Shown here one piece after another: positions 9,009 through 16,054 of a stretch of 25,792 nucleotides of DNA. The position numbers and the translations under genes were made by a program. Under the pieces are notes generated by a model, which was given only the letters and a program-made list of their open reading frames with translations, was not told the origin of the DNA and did no database searches. Positions within the stretch are counted from its first letter, which is position 1, and each line of letters starts with the position of its first letter. The stretch is from a virus: IMG/VR virus record IMGVR_UViG_3300033388_002964, positions 1 through 25,792 of that record. One strand, 5' to 3'.

Positions 9009-9986
9009 TTACACTACACGAGCTTCAGAATTAAGAAGCTGGTCTACTCTACGAACAGGAACCTCATCGAACATTACGACTCGTTTTCCTGCCACATTGT
9101 CTACAGTCAGATTGACATTGCTATCAGTTCTGATCTGATGTCTTAATGCCGTTCTGATTTCCCGTCTCATGTAGAAAGCAGGGCGACCAGCTGACAGATT
9201 TGGGATCTGTTCCAGGGCATCAATCATAAACTTAACAAGGTCCGGAGCTGAAGTATCAGTAATTGTTGCTGACCAGTCAATATTAGCTATACGGATTGCA
9301 TATCTCCAGTCTCGAACAGTCAAGCCGTTCTTCCACTGGTAATGCGATCTGTAACCTTCATAAAGACCACCGGCTGCATCCTCAAGAGTCTGCTGACCTT
9401 TATCTTCATGCACAAATCCACCTACACTACCCTTTGGATAGATACCGTGAACATTATCACCCCAGCAAACAAGCCAGATTGAAGTATTATCAGTACCGGT
9501 ACCACCAGCATCAATAATATTGTATCCGGATTCCTGATCATTAGTACTCTTTACAGAATACCTGGGAGAAAGACCGGTAAACTTTTCAGGATCTACAGCT
9601 ACATTGCCATAAAACAATGTTTCAGCCATTTCCTGATTCATGGATTCCATGAAAGATTTATCTTCAGACAGTCTGAACTCTTCGGTATTACCGTTAAGAT
9701 CAGCCAGTTCCTTGTCAACTTCTGCATAACCCGCCAATTCACCAACTGTATCGGTGACTGGTTTGCTCTGAGACTTACTGGGCTGAACACCATAGTTCAA
9801 CAGTCTCCATGTTACAGAAGGAAGTCCGGTACGAACAACAGTTTTATGTCCGGTAAGAAGATTACCTTCCCTTGCTGCCATATCGTCAATAATTTCGTTT
9901 GTTTCGTTCATCATTTCGATGATCGTTGCAACTTTGTTCTCAGGATCTAATGTCCTTGCAAAGTCCAAATACGTTGGATTAGCCAT
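9009..9986 (-). CDS. Major capsid protein (BPP-1/GP7-like)
   Basis: A 325-residue protein starting MANPTYLDFARTLDP. The features expected of the HK97-fold capsid proteins of podoviruses of this group are present: an N-terminal helix with IIEMMNETNEIIDDM (about 22-36), the segment GLPSVTWRLLNYGVQPSKS (about 54-72), ETLFYGN (about 122-128) followed by the FTGLSPRYS loop, and the C-terminal P-loop region with YMRREIRTALRHQI. It follows the scaffold gene by 3 bp and precedes the cement-protein gene, the standard order. It should be the most abundant virion protein. Confidence 0.85.
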   Translation of the reverse strand: MANPTYLDFARTLDPENKVATIIEMMNETNEIIDDMAAREGNLLTGHKTVVRTGLPSVTWRLLNYGVQPSKSQSKPVTDTVGELAGYAEVDKELADLNGNTEEFRLSEDKSFMESMNQEMAETLFYGNVAVDPEKFTGLSPRYSVKSTNDQESGYNIIDAGGTGTDNTSIWLVCWGDNVHGIYPKGSVGGFVHEDKGQQTLEDAAGGLYEGYRSHYQWKNGLTVRDWRYAIRIANIDWSATITDTSAPDLVKFMIDALEQIPNLSAGRPAFYMRREIRTALRHQIRTDSNVNLTVDNVAGKRVVMFDEVPVRRVDQLLNSEARVV

Positions 9987-9989
9987 TAA

Positions 9990-10817
9990 TTACTCCGTTT
10001 TTTTCCCGTACATAATCTCTGCTTGGGATTTCTTAACTGGCTCTCCGCGGGGATCGTGAATACTATCCAGAGAATCCTCTGATATCATTCTACCTAATCC
10101 TACCATTACTCGTGTTATCCGGGGATCATTACCGAGTCCGGTTTCTTCCAGGTAGTCAGTAAGTTCTCCACCACCCAAGAACATGATACGTTTAGCCATT
10201 GCCACATTCTTATCATATTCATCTCCGTACTCTTTCCGAAGCTCTGTTTCAACCTTTTTAACGCCTTCAGCCCGTTCTGTGGCAATAGCGGCAGTCCGGT
10301 CAACAACTAATTGATTCCAAGCCTTGTATACTCCCTTGGCCTGTTCTGCAGACATATCCGAAGATAGCGCAGTCTGCCTGAACCAATTTTCTAATGCTTC
10401 ATCTTTAGCAAATCCCTCCGGTAAACTGTCCAGCTCATAATCTTCAGCTTTTGCAGGTATGCCGAGTGATTCTTTATATACAGCCACTTCATCCTCGGTG
10501 GCTCCCTCTCCAGGTTTGACAATGCCATTTTCAGCTTTTGATTTAAGGTCCATGTATGAATCGAATAGTTCAGGGAGTTTTGAAAATCCCTTCATGATCT
10601 CTCCATTCGTTTCCCTCTGCTCTGCTGTGGCTCCTGCCCATAAACCTGACAGTCCTGTTGGCTCTGGATCTCCTTCGCCGGGATTGGGATCACCCTCTCC
10701 GGGATCTGGGTCTGCGAACCATTGTAAATCCATGTTCTTAAACTTGCTGTTGTTCAAGCTGGAATAGTCATCTTCCAAAAGGTTGACAACTAAATCATCT
10801 TTTCCTTCAGTCTTCAT
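9990..10817 (-). CDS. Capsid assembly scaffolding protein
   Basis: A 275-residue acidic, helix-rich protein immediately upstream of the major capsid gene. Residues 37-53 hold a short repeat of the type DPxPGEG, encoded by a roughly 20-bp tandem duplication; the segment before it (MDLQWFADP, from residue 29) resembles the N-termini of scaffold proteins in low-GC phages. The middle has the common segment EVAVYKESLGIPAKAEDYEL seen in many podoviral scaffolds, and the C-terminus is basic, as in coat-binding scaffold tails. ATG at 10817 is preceded by AAGGAGATTAAGA, part of an exact 16-bp repeat that also starts the upstream DUF2829 gene. Confidence 0.8.
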   Translation of the reverse strand: MKTEGKDDLVVNLLEDDYSSLNNSKFKNMDLQWFADPDPGEGDPNPGEGDPEPTGLSGLWAGATAEQRETNGEIMKGFSKLPELFDSYMDLKSKAENGIVKPGEGATEDEVAVYKESLGIPAKAEDYELDSLPEGFAKDEALENWFRQTALSSDMSAEQAKGVYKAWNQLVVDRTAAIATERAEGVKKVETELRKEYGDEYDKNVAMAKRIMFLGGGELTDYLEETGLGNDPRITRVMVGLGRMISEDSLDSIHDPRGEPVKKSQAEIMYGKKTE

Positions 10818-10830
10818 TCTTAATCTCCTT
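10815..10830 (-). repeat. 16-bp direct repeat, copy 2 (RBS and start of scaffold gene)
   Basis: Minus-strand AAGGAGATTAAGAATG, identical to 11125-11140. It holds the ribosome binding site and ATG of the scaffold gene. The two copies bracket the DUF2829 gene exactly (period 310 bp), as expected if that gene was added by recombination at, or together with, a copy of the scaffold translation start. Confidence 0.85.
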
Positions 10831-10848
10831 AATAATACTCAATATATT

Positions 10849-11127
10849 TTATTCTGCTATTACCATCCAATCTTCAGAAAGGACATCATTCACAGAAGGA
10901 ACCCACATAGAATGTGAACCATTTACCATTTGAATCTGCAAATAAGGTTCACACTTAAATAAATCCCCCTCTTTCATGCCCCAGGCTTCTGCTGTATTTT
11001 TATTACAAGGGATTCCTTCAGGGTAACCTTTCTGATATACAACAAACATACCCTTGCCATTCCATCCTGAACGACAAATCTTTTCACCATTTTTTACTGC
11101 TTTTAATGCTACTGAAAAATCAACCAT
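10849..11127 (-). CDS. DUF2829 protein, Tad2-like (Thoeris anti-defence)
   Basis: A 92-residue protein that follows the DUF2829 pattern closely: N-terminal MxDFxxALKAVKNGEKI, then SGWNGKGMFVVYQKGYP (20-36), IPCNKNTAEAWG (39-50), PYLQIQMVNGS (61-71), and the ending LSEDWMVIAE. Tad2 of this family blocks the Thoeris defence by sequestering its cyclic ADP-ribose-type signal, and some relatives bind cyclic dinucleotides. These are published properties of the family, not shown for this protein. The gene overlaps the end of the Bbp19-like gene by 8 bp and sits inside the head operon, between connector and scaffold genes, where it has no structural role to play. It would be expressed late unless it also arrives on an early transcript. 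Confidence 0.8.
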   Translation of the reverse strand: MVDFSVALKAVKNGEKICRSGWNGKGMFVVYQKGYPEGIPCNKNTAEAWGMKEGDLFKCEPYLQIQMVNGSHSMWVPSVNDVLSEDWMVIAE

Positions 11128-11371
11128 TCTTAATCTCCTTCTCCATGTAAGGCATATTTAATAAGGCGTCAGTAATGCGTTTTGCATTATGCTCACGCCA
11201 GATTCCCATTCTTTCAAGAAGTGTTTTCGCATAACTCTGTAAAACAACTATCTCTTCAGAGACTTCTTCCGTCTGAAAAAAACCAAGATCATTCAATATG
11301 TGCATCAAAACTTTTCTTCCCTCTTCGGAGAGAAAAACTTTTCTGTAAACATCTCGATTATTGTCCTCCAT
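11120..11371 (-). CDS. Bbp19-like head protein
   Basis: An 83-residue protein with DVYRKVFLSEEGRKVLMHILNDLGFF at 7-32, then a helical C-terminal half with YAKTLLERMGIW. The pattern Y-R-x-V-F-x-x-x-x-G-R-x-V-L-x-x-I-L-x-x-x-G-F-F followed by a second helix is that of the Bbp19-like phage domain found directly after the portal gene in BPP-1-like podoviruses. The start at 11371 overlaps the connector gene by 14 bp; GGAAGG lies just upstream. Role in the virion not established. Confidence 0.6.
   Translation of the reverse strand: MEDNNRDVYRKVFLSEEGRKVLMHILNDLGFFQTEEVSEEIVVLQSYAKTLLERMGIWREHNAKRITDALLNMPYMEKEIKNG
11125..11140 (-). repeat. 16-bp direct repeat, copy 1 (RBS and start of DUF2829 gene)
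   Basis: Minus-strand AAGGAGATTAAGAATG, identical to 10815-10830. This copy also codes for the last residues (KEIKN) of the upstream Bbp19-like gene, so it is read in two frames. Confidence 0.85.
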
Positions 11372-13019
11372 TCTTCATTCCTTCCAATACTAATTCGCTG
11401 GGGCTGCCTTTCTCTGGAGCCTTTGCACCCTTATTAAGAGAATCAGCTTCTTTGTTCTGCTGTTCTGCTTGCAGGGCTTCCTGTGCTTGCTGTTTCTGTT
11501 GCTGTGTGATCTGCTCATACTCGTCTTTATCTCTCATGATCGAATGAGGCATACCACCGCCAATAAGTAAGGTTTTACCCAATTCATACGGCTTAATCAT
11601 ATTCATCATCTCTGGAAAAGCCTGTGCAACCGGTAAAAAGTTCTGAAGGGCATTAACAGGACCGGTAAGCTCAAGCATACGTTTCTGAGCCATTGGAAGG
11701 ATTCCCAGGTAATCAATTGATATTTCGCCACCCTGGGCCAATAATGATTCAGGAGGATCTGGTATCCATCTATTTCGGGCTGCTATCATAAACATTCTGT
11801 CAAATAACGGATCAAAGAATTCCTGTGTAAGCCGGGAAACCATGCCACCTATGACAGTTGCTTTCTCTCCCTGCATCTCAATAACCTGAGTTGCTGTGAG
11901 TTTCTGGCCTACTGCTGCAGACATTGAAAGAAAGAAGTTTGTGAAATAATGTTCTTTGACTATATCCTGGTAATGCTTCTCGCGGTCTATATCTACTGGA
12001 TATCCCTGCCCCATATTCAAGGCAACAGGTAATCGATTCATATTGTAAGCCTTAACTTTAAATCTTGGTTTAAGCTCAAAGTCATCATACATTTCAGCCG
12101 GTATAGCCATAGGAGGTTCACCGATAAGTTGTGCAAGCCTGGTAGTTGATTTGCTGACTGCGTTCAATCTTCTGATATCTGGATACCCTGTCAAAGTAGG
12201 TGACCATGGATAAACAGTCTCAGAAGCATGTTCATAACGCCATATTGCATAAGGGAATGAATCAAACCCTGAATCTCTCAGAATAACACTGTCATTCTTT
12301 AGAATATGTATTGATGCGAAAGGTTTATTAGGACCGTCTATTTTCTGGATATCGCGGTCCTTCCGGGAAAAACAGGCTTTAATAACTACAAACCGTGTGT
12401 ATGGATTCTTCTTTGCGGATTCCAGAAAATTCTTTTTAAGTTCCTTTTCTCCGTATCTTTCAATAATAGACCTGGCTGACATCGTGGTTTCGTAGAATAA
12501 CGTATCCACAACTCCCCGGTCATTAATCTCAATATAGACACCAGCAGGGCTGTAAGGTACAAAATCTATGCTTTCCTTCTCAAGATTCTCCCCGACATAC
12601 ATAACACCAAGTCCAGAGCCTCCTCCGTCCTGGTATACCTGCCATGCGCCTTGGTAGAAAGAGCTTTTACTGAACAGCTTATAAAAAGTGTTTTTGACTT
12701 CATCCATCCAAACTTTAACATTGTAATCGTCTTCAGCTTTTAACTTATCCAATGCCAGGTCAAACCATACTGCATTTTGCGAAGCTACATTACCCAGGAG
12801 TCCATTCGCCATGAGCTGTAGAGAAGTTGTTGCTGTTGCATCCTGTCTGTCATCGGAAATATTATATGATTTAGTTCCTGTGGTAACATCCATCTTGGAT
12901 CTTTGAGGAAGTACCAGGTTCATTGCAGTTGTAACATTAGCAGCCCATCCAGACCGTTCATTTTTTAAAGCTGTGAATTGCTTTAAAATTTTGACTGCCT
13001 TCTCTTTCTTATCTGACAT
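11358..13019 (-). CDS. Portal / head-to-tail connector protein
   Basis: A 553-residue protein of the podoviral head-tail connector family. The N-terminus has a helical segment then MNLVLPQRSKM (about 28-38). LMANGLLGNVASQNAVWFDLAL (about 70-91) is the hallmark 'aaxxL..gL....sp...WF.L' block, and YQDGGGSGLGVMYVGE (about 128-143), the KSTTRLAQLIGEPPMAIP segment (about 282-299) and ATQVIEMQGEKATVIGGMVSRLTQEF (about 375-400) are further conserved blocks. The C-terminal 50 residues are Gln/Glu-rich. It forms the dodecameric ring for DNA entry and exit and docks the terminase. The ATG overlaps the stop of the preceding gene (TAATG). Confidence 0.9.
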   Translation of the reverse strand: MSDKKEKAVKILKQFTALKNERSGWAANVTTAMNLVLPQRSKMDVTTGTKSYNISDDRQDATATTSLQLMANGLLGNVASQNAVWFDLALDKLKAEDDYNVKVWMDEVKNTFYKLFSKSSFYQGAWQVYQDGGGSGLGVMYVGENLEKESIDFVPYSPAGVYIEINDRGVVDTLFYETTMSARSIIERYGEKELKKNFLESAKKNPYTRFVVIKACFSRKDRDIQKIDGPNKPFASIHILKNDSVILRDSGFDSFPYAIWRYEHASETVYPWSPTLTGYPDIRRLNAVSKSTTRLAQLIGEPPMAIPAEMYDDFELKPRFKVKAYNMNRLPVALNMGQGYPVDIDREKHYQDIVKEHYFTNFFLSMSAAVGQKLTATQVIEMQGEKATVIGGMVSRLTQEFFDPLFDRMFMIAARNRWIPDPPESLLAQGGEISIDYLGILPMAQKRMLELTGPVNALQNFLPVAQAFPEMMNMIKPYELGKTLLIGGGMPHSIMRDKDEYEQITQQQKQQAQEALQAEQQNKEADSLNKGAKAPEKGSPSELVLEGMKNGGQ

Positions 13020-13558
13020 TAGTTACCTGCCGCCGCTCTTGCTGCTATTCGTCTTTCTCGTTCTGCATTTTCTTTTGCAAACTTATCCAATAGCTCTTGT
13101 CTTCTTTCTGCATTCTTCTTTGTAAGTGCAGCTTCTTCTTCTGCTTTCCTGGTTTCAACTGCGGCAGCGGATCTGGCTTGATAATCACCATAAAAGCCTG
13201 TATCTGATCTTGAACCTTTAATAGCATCCAGAACAGCTCTGCGTCTTGCAAGGGGGTCTGCGCCTTCAACGCCTAACTGTGACGCAACATCATCAAACTG
13301 TTCATCAGTGAATTTATCAAGATCTCCACTTGTAAATGTTCCATTAAAGTTTTCTCCAGAACCAGAGAGTTTTCCATCTGTCAGAGAATAAGTTATTGCA
13401 CCTTTCTTCTTAGGTTTGTTTAATATTTTTGAAGCTGCTGCCCCGGCTTTTCTTTCTACAACTTGACCAAAGGTTGATCTTGGTGCGTTAGCTGTAGCCT
13501 GTCCTGTTGCAAGGCCTCTTGATGCTACACTCTCTAAAAAAGATTCAAATAAAGGCAT
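13019..13558 (-). CDS. Unrecognised first gene of the head operon
   Basis: A 179-residue protein from the ATG at 13558, which has GGAGG 4 bp upstream; an earlier GTG at 13582 lies inside the terminator hairpin and is not likely used. The N-terminus is moderately basic (RSTFGQVVERKAGAAASKILNKPKKK), the centre (about 45-110) is a small acidic folded domain with LTDGKLSGSGENFNGTF, and the C-terminal 50 residues are a highly charged helix (KNAERRQELLDKFAKENAER). I do not recognise the family. Being first in the late operon, ahead of the connector gene, and having a long coiled-coil tail, it may be a minor head or assembly protein. Confidence 0.7.
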   Translation of the reverse strand: MPLFESFLESVASRGLATGQATANAPRSTFGQVVERKAGAAASKILNKPKKKGAITYSLTDGKLSGSGENFNGTFTSGDLDKFTDEQFDDVASQLGVEGADPLARRRAVLDAIKGSRSDTGFYGDYQARSAAAVETRKAEEEAALTKKNAERRQELLDKFAKENAERERRIAARAAAGN

Positions 13559-13570
13559 AAATCCTCCAAT

Positions 13571-13614
13571 AAAAAAAGGCACATCACTCCTAGAATTAGG
13601 AATAATCTGCCTTT
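13571..13614 (-). terminator. Rho-independent-type terminator (or attenuator) before the head operon
   Basis: On the minus strand AAAGGCA ... TGCCTTT form a 7-bp outer stem, with an inner stem TCCTA-ATTC-TAGGA, followed by seven Ts. It lies after the membrane peptidase gene and 13 bp before the first head gene. It would end the transcript of the cassette upstream. Late transcription entering from above, including any start in the 31-bp repeats, would have to read through it, so it may be a control point for antitermination. Confidence 0.7.
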
Positions 13615-13647
13615 AAATCGTACCTATACAATACAATTGTCTTTAAC

Positions 13648-13665
13648 ATGTCTACTATTGTATAC
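13648..13665 (-). repeat. 18-bp direct repeat, copy 2
   Basis: Minus-strand GTATACAATAGTAGACAT. It differs from the copy at 13679-13696 by one base and begins 31 bp away, that is three helical turns, so both copies face the same side of the helix. The layout suits an operator bound by a pair of regulator dimers. Confidence 0.75.
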
Positions 13666-13685
13666 GGTATTGGAGAATATGTCTA
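13657..13685 (-). promoter_or_regulatory. Sigma70-type promoter candidate built from the 18-bp repeats
   Basis: TAGACA (13685-13680, five of six consensus bases) is separated by 17 bp from TACAAT (13662-13657, five of six). The -35 belongs to repeat copy 1 and the -10 to repeat copy 2, so any protein binding the repeats would cover the promoter. It would drive the head operon, with the hairpin at 13571-13614 in its leader. Seen in sequence only; no start site is known. Confidence 0.5.
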
Positions 13686-13696
13686 CTATTTTATAC
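13679..13696 (-). repeat. 18-bp direct repeat, copy 1
   Basis: Minus-strand GTATAAAATAGTAGACAT. It overlaps the last codon and stop (TAA) of the membrane peptidase gene. Pairs with the copy at 13648-13665. Confidence 0.75.
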
Positions 13697-14224
13697 AGTG
13701 TATGATCTGGTATACACCCTTTTATGTGATATTTTCACTGTTTTCTGTTCTAAGTGCTTCTTCAATGCTCTGATTGTCATAATTGCAAGAATCTCCCAGA
13801 TATAATTCAACATCCCCAAAAATACATATAAGAACTTTATCATGCTTTCCCACTCGGGATTATGTCCTATTGCTATCTGGAAATCATCAGGCATAAATAT
13901 CCAAAAAGGGATACTCAAGATTAATACGTTGAATACCATGTATCCAATCATAAATGCTGCCAGATAGATTTTTTCCTTCCAAACAGCATAAACAAATATT
14001 GCACCGAAACTTATTAGCTCCCCGAAACCTCCAGCCAGGGACATTGAAATACTAGTATCCGCTGAAGTTACAGTTGTCCATGTAACTGAAGAGGGAACAT
14101 AGCCATGTAACAGTGAAAACAATACATGCCAGAATTCATGCAATGGAGCCAGGAGAAAGAACATTGCTGCAATAAAGCCTACAATCCCCATGAGTATTAA
14201 ACTACTTGTTGGATATTTGTTCAT
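13691..14224 (-). CDS. Integral membrane zinc metallopeptidase, M50-like (HEFWH)
   Basis: From the ATG at 14224 (GGAGG 5 bp upstream; ATGA overlap with the gene before) this is a 177-residue membrane protein. Four hydrophobic segments can be seen: about 9-27 running into LAPLHEFWHVLFSLLHGY, about 62-82 containing SLAGGFGELISFG, about 86-110, and about 131-155. HEFWH at 29-33 gives the HExxH zinc motif at the membrane boundary, and the AGG-containing second helix is what M50-type (site-2-protease-like) enzymes show. The third ligand is uncertain; the MPDD segment near 111 is a candidate. The C-terminus is basic and cytoplasmic in the likely topology. It is the last gene of a three-gene unit with its own promoter and terminator. 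An activity on a host or phage membrane protein is inference. Confidence 0.65.
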   Translation of the reverse strand: MNKYPTSSLILMGIVGFIAAMFFLLAPLHEFWHVLFSLLHGYVPSSVTWTTVTSADTSISMSLAGGFGELISFGAIFVYAVWKEKIYLAAFMIGYMVFNVLILSIPFWIFMPDDFQIAIGHNPEWESMIKFLYVFLGMLNYIWEILAIMTIRALKKHLEQKTVKISHKRVYTRSYTV

Positions 14225-14505
14225 ACCTTCCTCCATTCACCATCAATAAACTTTTCTACTGTCCCTTTCTGAACATCATTTATCTTATTTATATCTGGAA
14301 ATCCAGTTCTGATAGCCTCTACTTTTTGCCACCTTCCATCAATATATAATCTGCGCTCTCCGTTGCGATCCTGGTCAATACCTTTCAAATATCCGGAAGC
14401 CTGGATAATCATGTGTGCATCATCTATCTTCCAGTTATCCCCGGATAATATGTGCAGCTCTGTTTCCAGCTTGCTTGGTTCTACTATGTCCCAGGGATCG
14501 TACAT
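14221..14505 (-). CDS. Unrecognised 94-residue protein of the cassette
   Basis: A 94-residue soluble protein without Cys or membrane segments. It contains two related short segments, RRLYIDGRWQKVEAIRTG (about 46-63) and EKFIDGEWRKV (about 84-94), so the FIDG(R/E)W(Q/R)KV unit is repeated. This kind of beta-hairpin repeat occurs in small phage proteins. I do not recognise the family. It is coupled to both neighbours (TAATG at its start, ATGA at its end), so it is made together with the zinc ribbon protein and the membrane peptidase. Confidence 0.7.
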   Translation of the reverse strand: MYDPWDIVEPSKLETELHILSGDNWKIDDAHMIIQASGYLKGIDQDRNGERRLYIDGRWQKVEAIRTGFPDINKINDVQKGTVEKFIDGEWRKV

Positions 14506-14831
14506 TATTTGATAAGATCCTTTATAAAAGAAATATGTTTTCCCAGTTCTGAGTAAATATGTCCAGTAGCATGTTCTAAAGCTTCTTCGAAGTAATGCTT
14601 CTTGATAATCAGTTTATCTTTCTCAATATCTTTATATGGATTGGCTTTAATTTTGTCTTTATTTTCAGCATACACACCGTATTCAAACTCATCTTTTGTA
14701 ATAACTATAAATGCAGTAAATCCGCATTCACATTTAAAATTAGTAGTATTGATACCGCCCCCAAAAGAACCACCCATAAAAGAACTCTTAATTCCACAAC
14801 TCGGACATTCCATACCTTTTGTTAAATCCAT
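14505..14831 (-). CDS. Zinc-ribbon protein, first gene of the cassette
   Basis: A 108-residue protein from the ATG at 14831, preceded by GAGGGAG at 5 bp; an ATG six codons earlier lacks such a site. It has CPSC at 9-12 and CEC near 34-36, enough for a treble-clef or ribbon-type zinc site, with a Gly-rich link between them. The second half is helical and charged. No known function. It lies directly downstream of a good promoter (TTGACA/TAGTAT) and begins the small operon ending with the membrane peptidase. Confidence 0.7.
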   Translation of the reverse strand: MDLTKGMECPSCGIKSSFMGGSFGGGINTTNFKCECGFTAFIVITKDEFEYGVYAENKDKIKANPYKDIEKDKLIIKKHYFEEALEHATGHIYSELGKHISFIKDLIK

Positions 14832-14861
14832 ATAAACTCCCTCAACCATGTGATAATATCA

Positions 14862-14890
14862 ATACTAATACACAATATAGCACATGTCAA
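14862..14890 (-). promoter_or_regulatory. Sigma70-type promoter of the three-gene cassette
   Basis: A perfect -35, TTGACA (14890-14885), a 17-bp spacer and -10 TAGTAT (14867-14862). It lies in the short gap between the terminase nuclease gene and the zinc-ribbon gene, oriented with both. The transcript would start near 14855 and cover 14831-13691 up to the terminator at 13571-13614. Confidence 0.65.
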
Positions 14891-14900
14891 GCACTTTTCT

Positions 14901-15620
14901 TTATGTTTTGGGTAATTTTTTCTTTTCTTTCTCATAATCGGGGTATGTGTCGCCGCCCTGACTGATTGAGGATACTGGAGAATCACCATAAACCTCGTTC
15001 ATCCACCATACTGCAAGAGCTGTGGAAATAACTAAATCATCATGCAGCTTCTCTGTGTCGGCTTCATAGGCTATCATTTTGGTACGGTTGTTGACTTTCA
15101 TCTTAAACCCTGCCAGCTCGTCATTGAACCGGGACAGGTCTTTCCGCATAGCTTCTGATACTGAATTGATCTTGGGCATTTTGAACCGCTTAACCTGCAT
15201 TGCTACCAGAAGAGCTGTGATGATATCTACCTTTGGAACATTGTAATGATCCTTTGTAGCATTGGCCTGTTTGCCGCCGGTTATCATTACTCCGATGTAT
15301 GGAATATTCGCATTAGTCATTAACTGCGTAACAGGGATACCTACTCCGGTCCGGTCAACAACACAGTGGATCTGTCCTACCCATTCGGGATTGTTCATCA
15401 TCTCAGATACTTTCTGAACAATAATAGGATACTCAGTATGCAGGGGAATTTCCTTGATATACACCATATGCAGCTCATTGATGACTTTGCGCTTCTCTGT
15501 CTGTACACCATGGGAAGGTATTCTTTTATCACGCTCCTGGAACTTCTCAACCCGTTTTAATATTGTTATTGCTGCAGGATCTACTTCTGATCCAAGATCA
15601 AGTCCAAGAACGTATTTCAC
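14901..15620 (-). CDS. Terminase large subunit, nuclease half (separate gene)
   Basis: A 239-residue protein equal to the C-terminal RNase H-like nuclease domain of phage large terminases, coded on its own. It starts at GTG 15620 (AGGAG upstream, GTGA overlap with the previous stop), and the sequence goes straight into the first catalytic strand: KYVLGLDLGSEVDP with Asp 8, then HCVVDRTGVG with Asp 89, and LHDDLVIS with Asp 194/195. These are the acidic residues that bind metal in TerL nucleases. The ATPase half is a different gene ending at 16480, with two other genes in between. The break falls at the natural linker between the domains. An upstream TTG in frame (15644) is possible but has no better signal. 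Confidence 0.85.
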   Translation of the reverse strand: MKYVLGLDLGSEVDPAAITILKRVEKFQERDKRIPSHGVQTEKRKVINELHMVYIKEIPLHTEYPIIVQKVSEMMNNPEWVGQIHCVVDRTGVGIPVTQLMTNANIPYIGVMITGGKQANATKDHYNVPKVDIITALLVAMQVKRFKMPKINSVSEAMRKDLSRFNDELAGFKMKVNNRTKMIAYEADTEKLHDDLVISTALAVWWMNEVYGDSPVSSISQGGDTYPDYEKEKKKLPKT

Positions 15621-15988
15621 TTTACCACTCCTATTCGTTTCCAAAATCGCTGTATGATACTTAAAGGTTCCGGATCTCCCATATCATCCTCATTCCAATC
15701 TGGTTCAGGCTCATACTTCTCTTGCATCTTTCTAAGCTCTTCATGTGCATATCCATTATTGGCTTGTTCACTTTCATGAAGATATTTCCACTTCTCTACT
15801 TCTTTCTTTAAGGATGCTATCTGCCTCGTCCCTGGAGAAACTGGTAATGACATATCTTCAACATATTCCAATAACCAGTCTATATTACATTGATACTGAC
15901 ATGCTATCTGGAAGCACATTCCTTTCTCGGCTTTCTCATGTTCCCCTTGGAACTCTTTTATGTCTTTGATCATTTCTTTATCTGTCAT
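15617..15988 (-). CDS. Coiled-coil protein between the terminase halves
   Basis: A 123-residue acidic helical protein. Residues about 55-90 form a short coiled coil (SLKKEVEKWKYLHESEQ...), followed by an Asp/Glu/Pro-rich stretch and a C-terminal amphipathic piece (IIQRFWKRIGVVK). AGGGGG lies before two adjacent ATGs (15991 and 15988). Its stop overlaps the GTG of the terminase nuclease, so the two are translationally coupled. I do not recognise it. Coupling to the nuclease and a helical build make an adaptor to the split terminase conceivable, but nothing shows that directly. Confidence 0.65.
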   Translation of the reverse strand: MTDKEMIKDIKEFQGEHEKAEKGMCFQIACQYQCNIDWLLEYVEDMSLPVSPGTRQIASLKKEVEKWKYLHESEQANNGYAHEELRKMQEKYEPEPDWNEDDMGDPEPLSIIQRFWKRIGVVK

Positions 15989-16054
15989 CATTTCCCCCTG
16001 GCTCTTATTTCAATGTAGGTCATAATCTCTCAATCTCCTTATCTATAAATACCT

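Noticed and set aside
16000-16054. Eleven- and twelve-codon frames with GGAG sites between the papain-like and coiled-coil genes
   Set aside because: Too short to support; no feature distinguishes them from chance.
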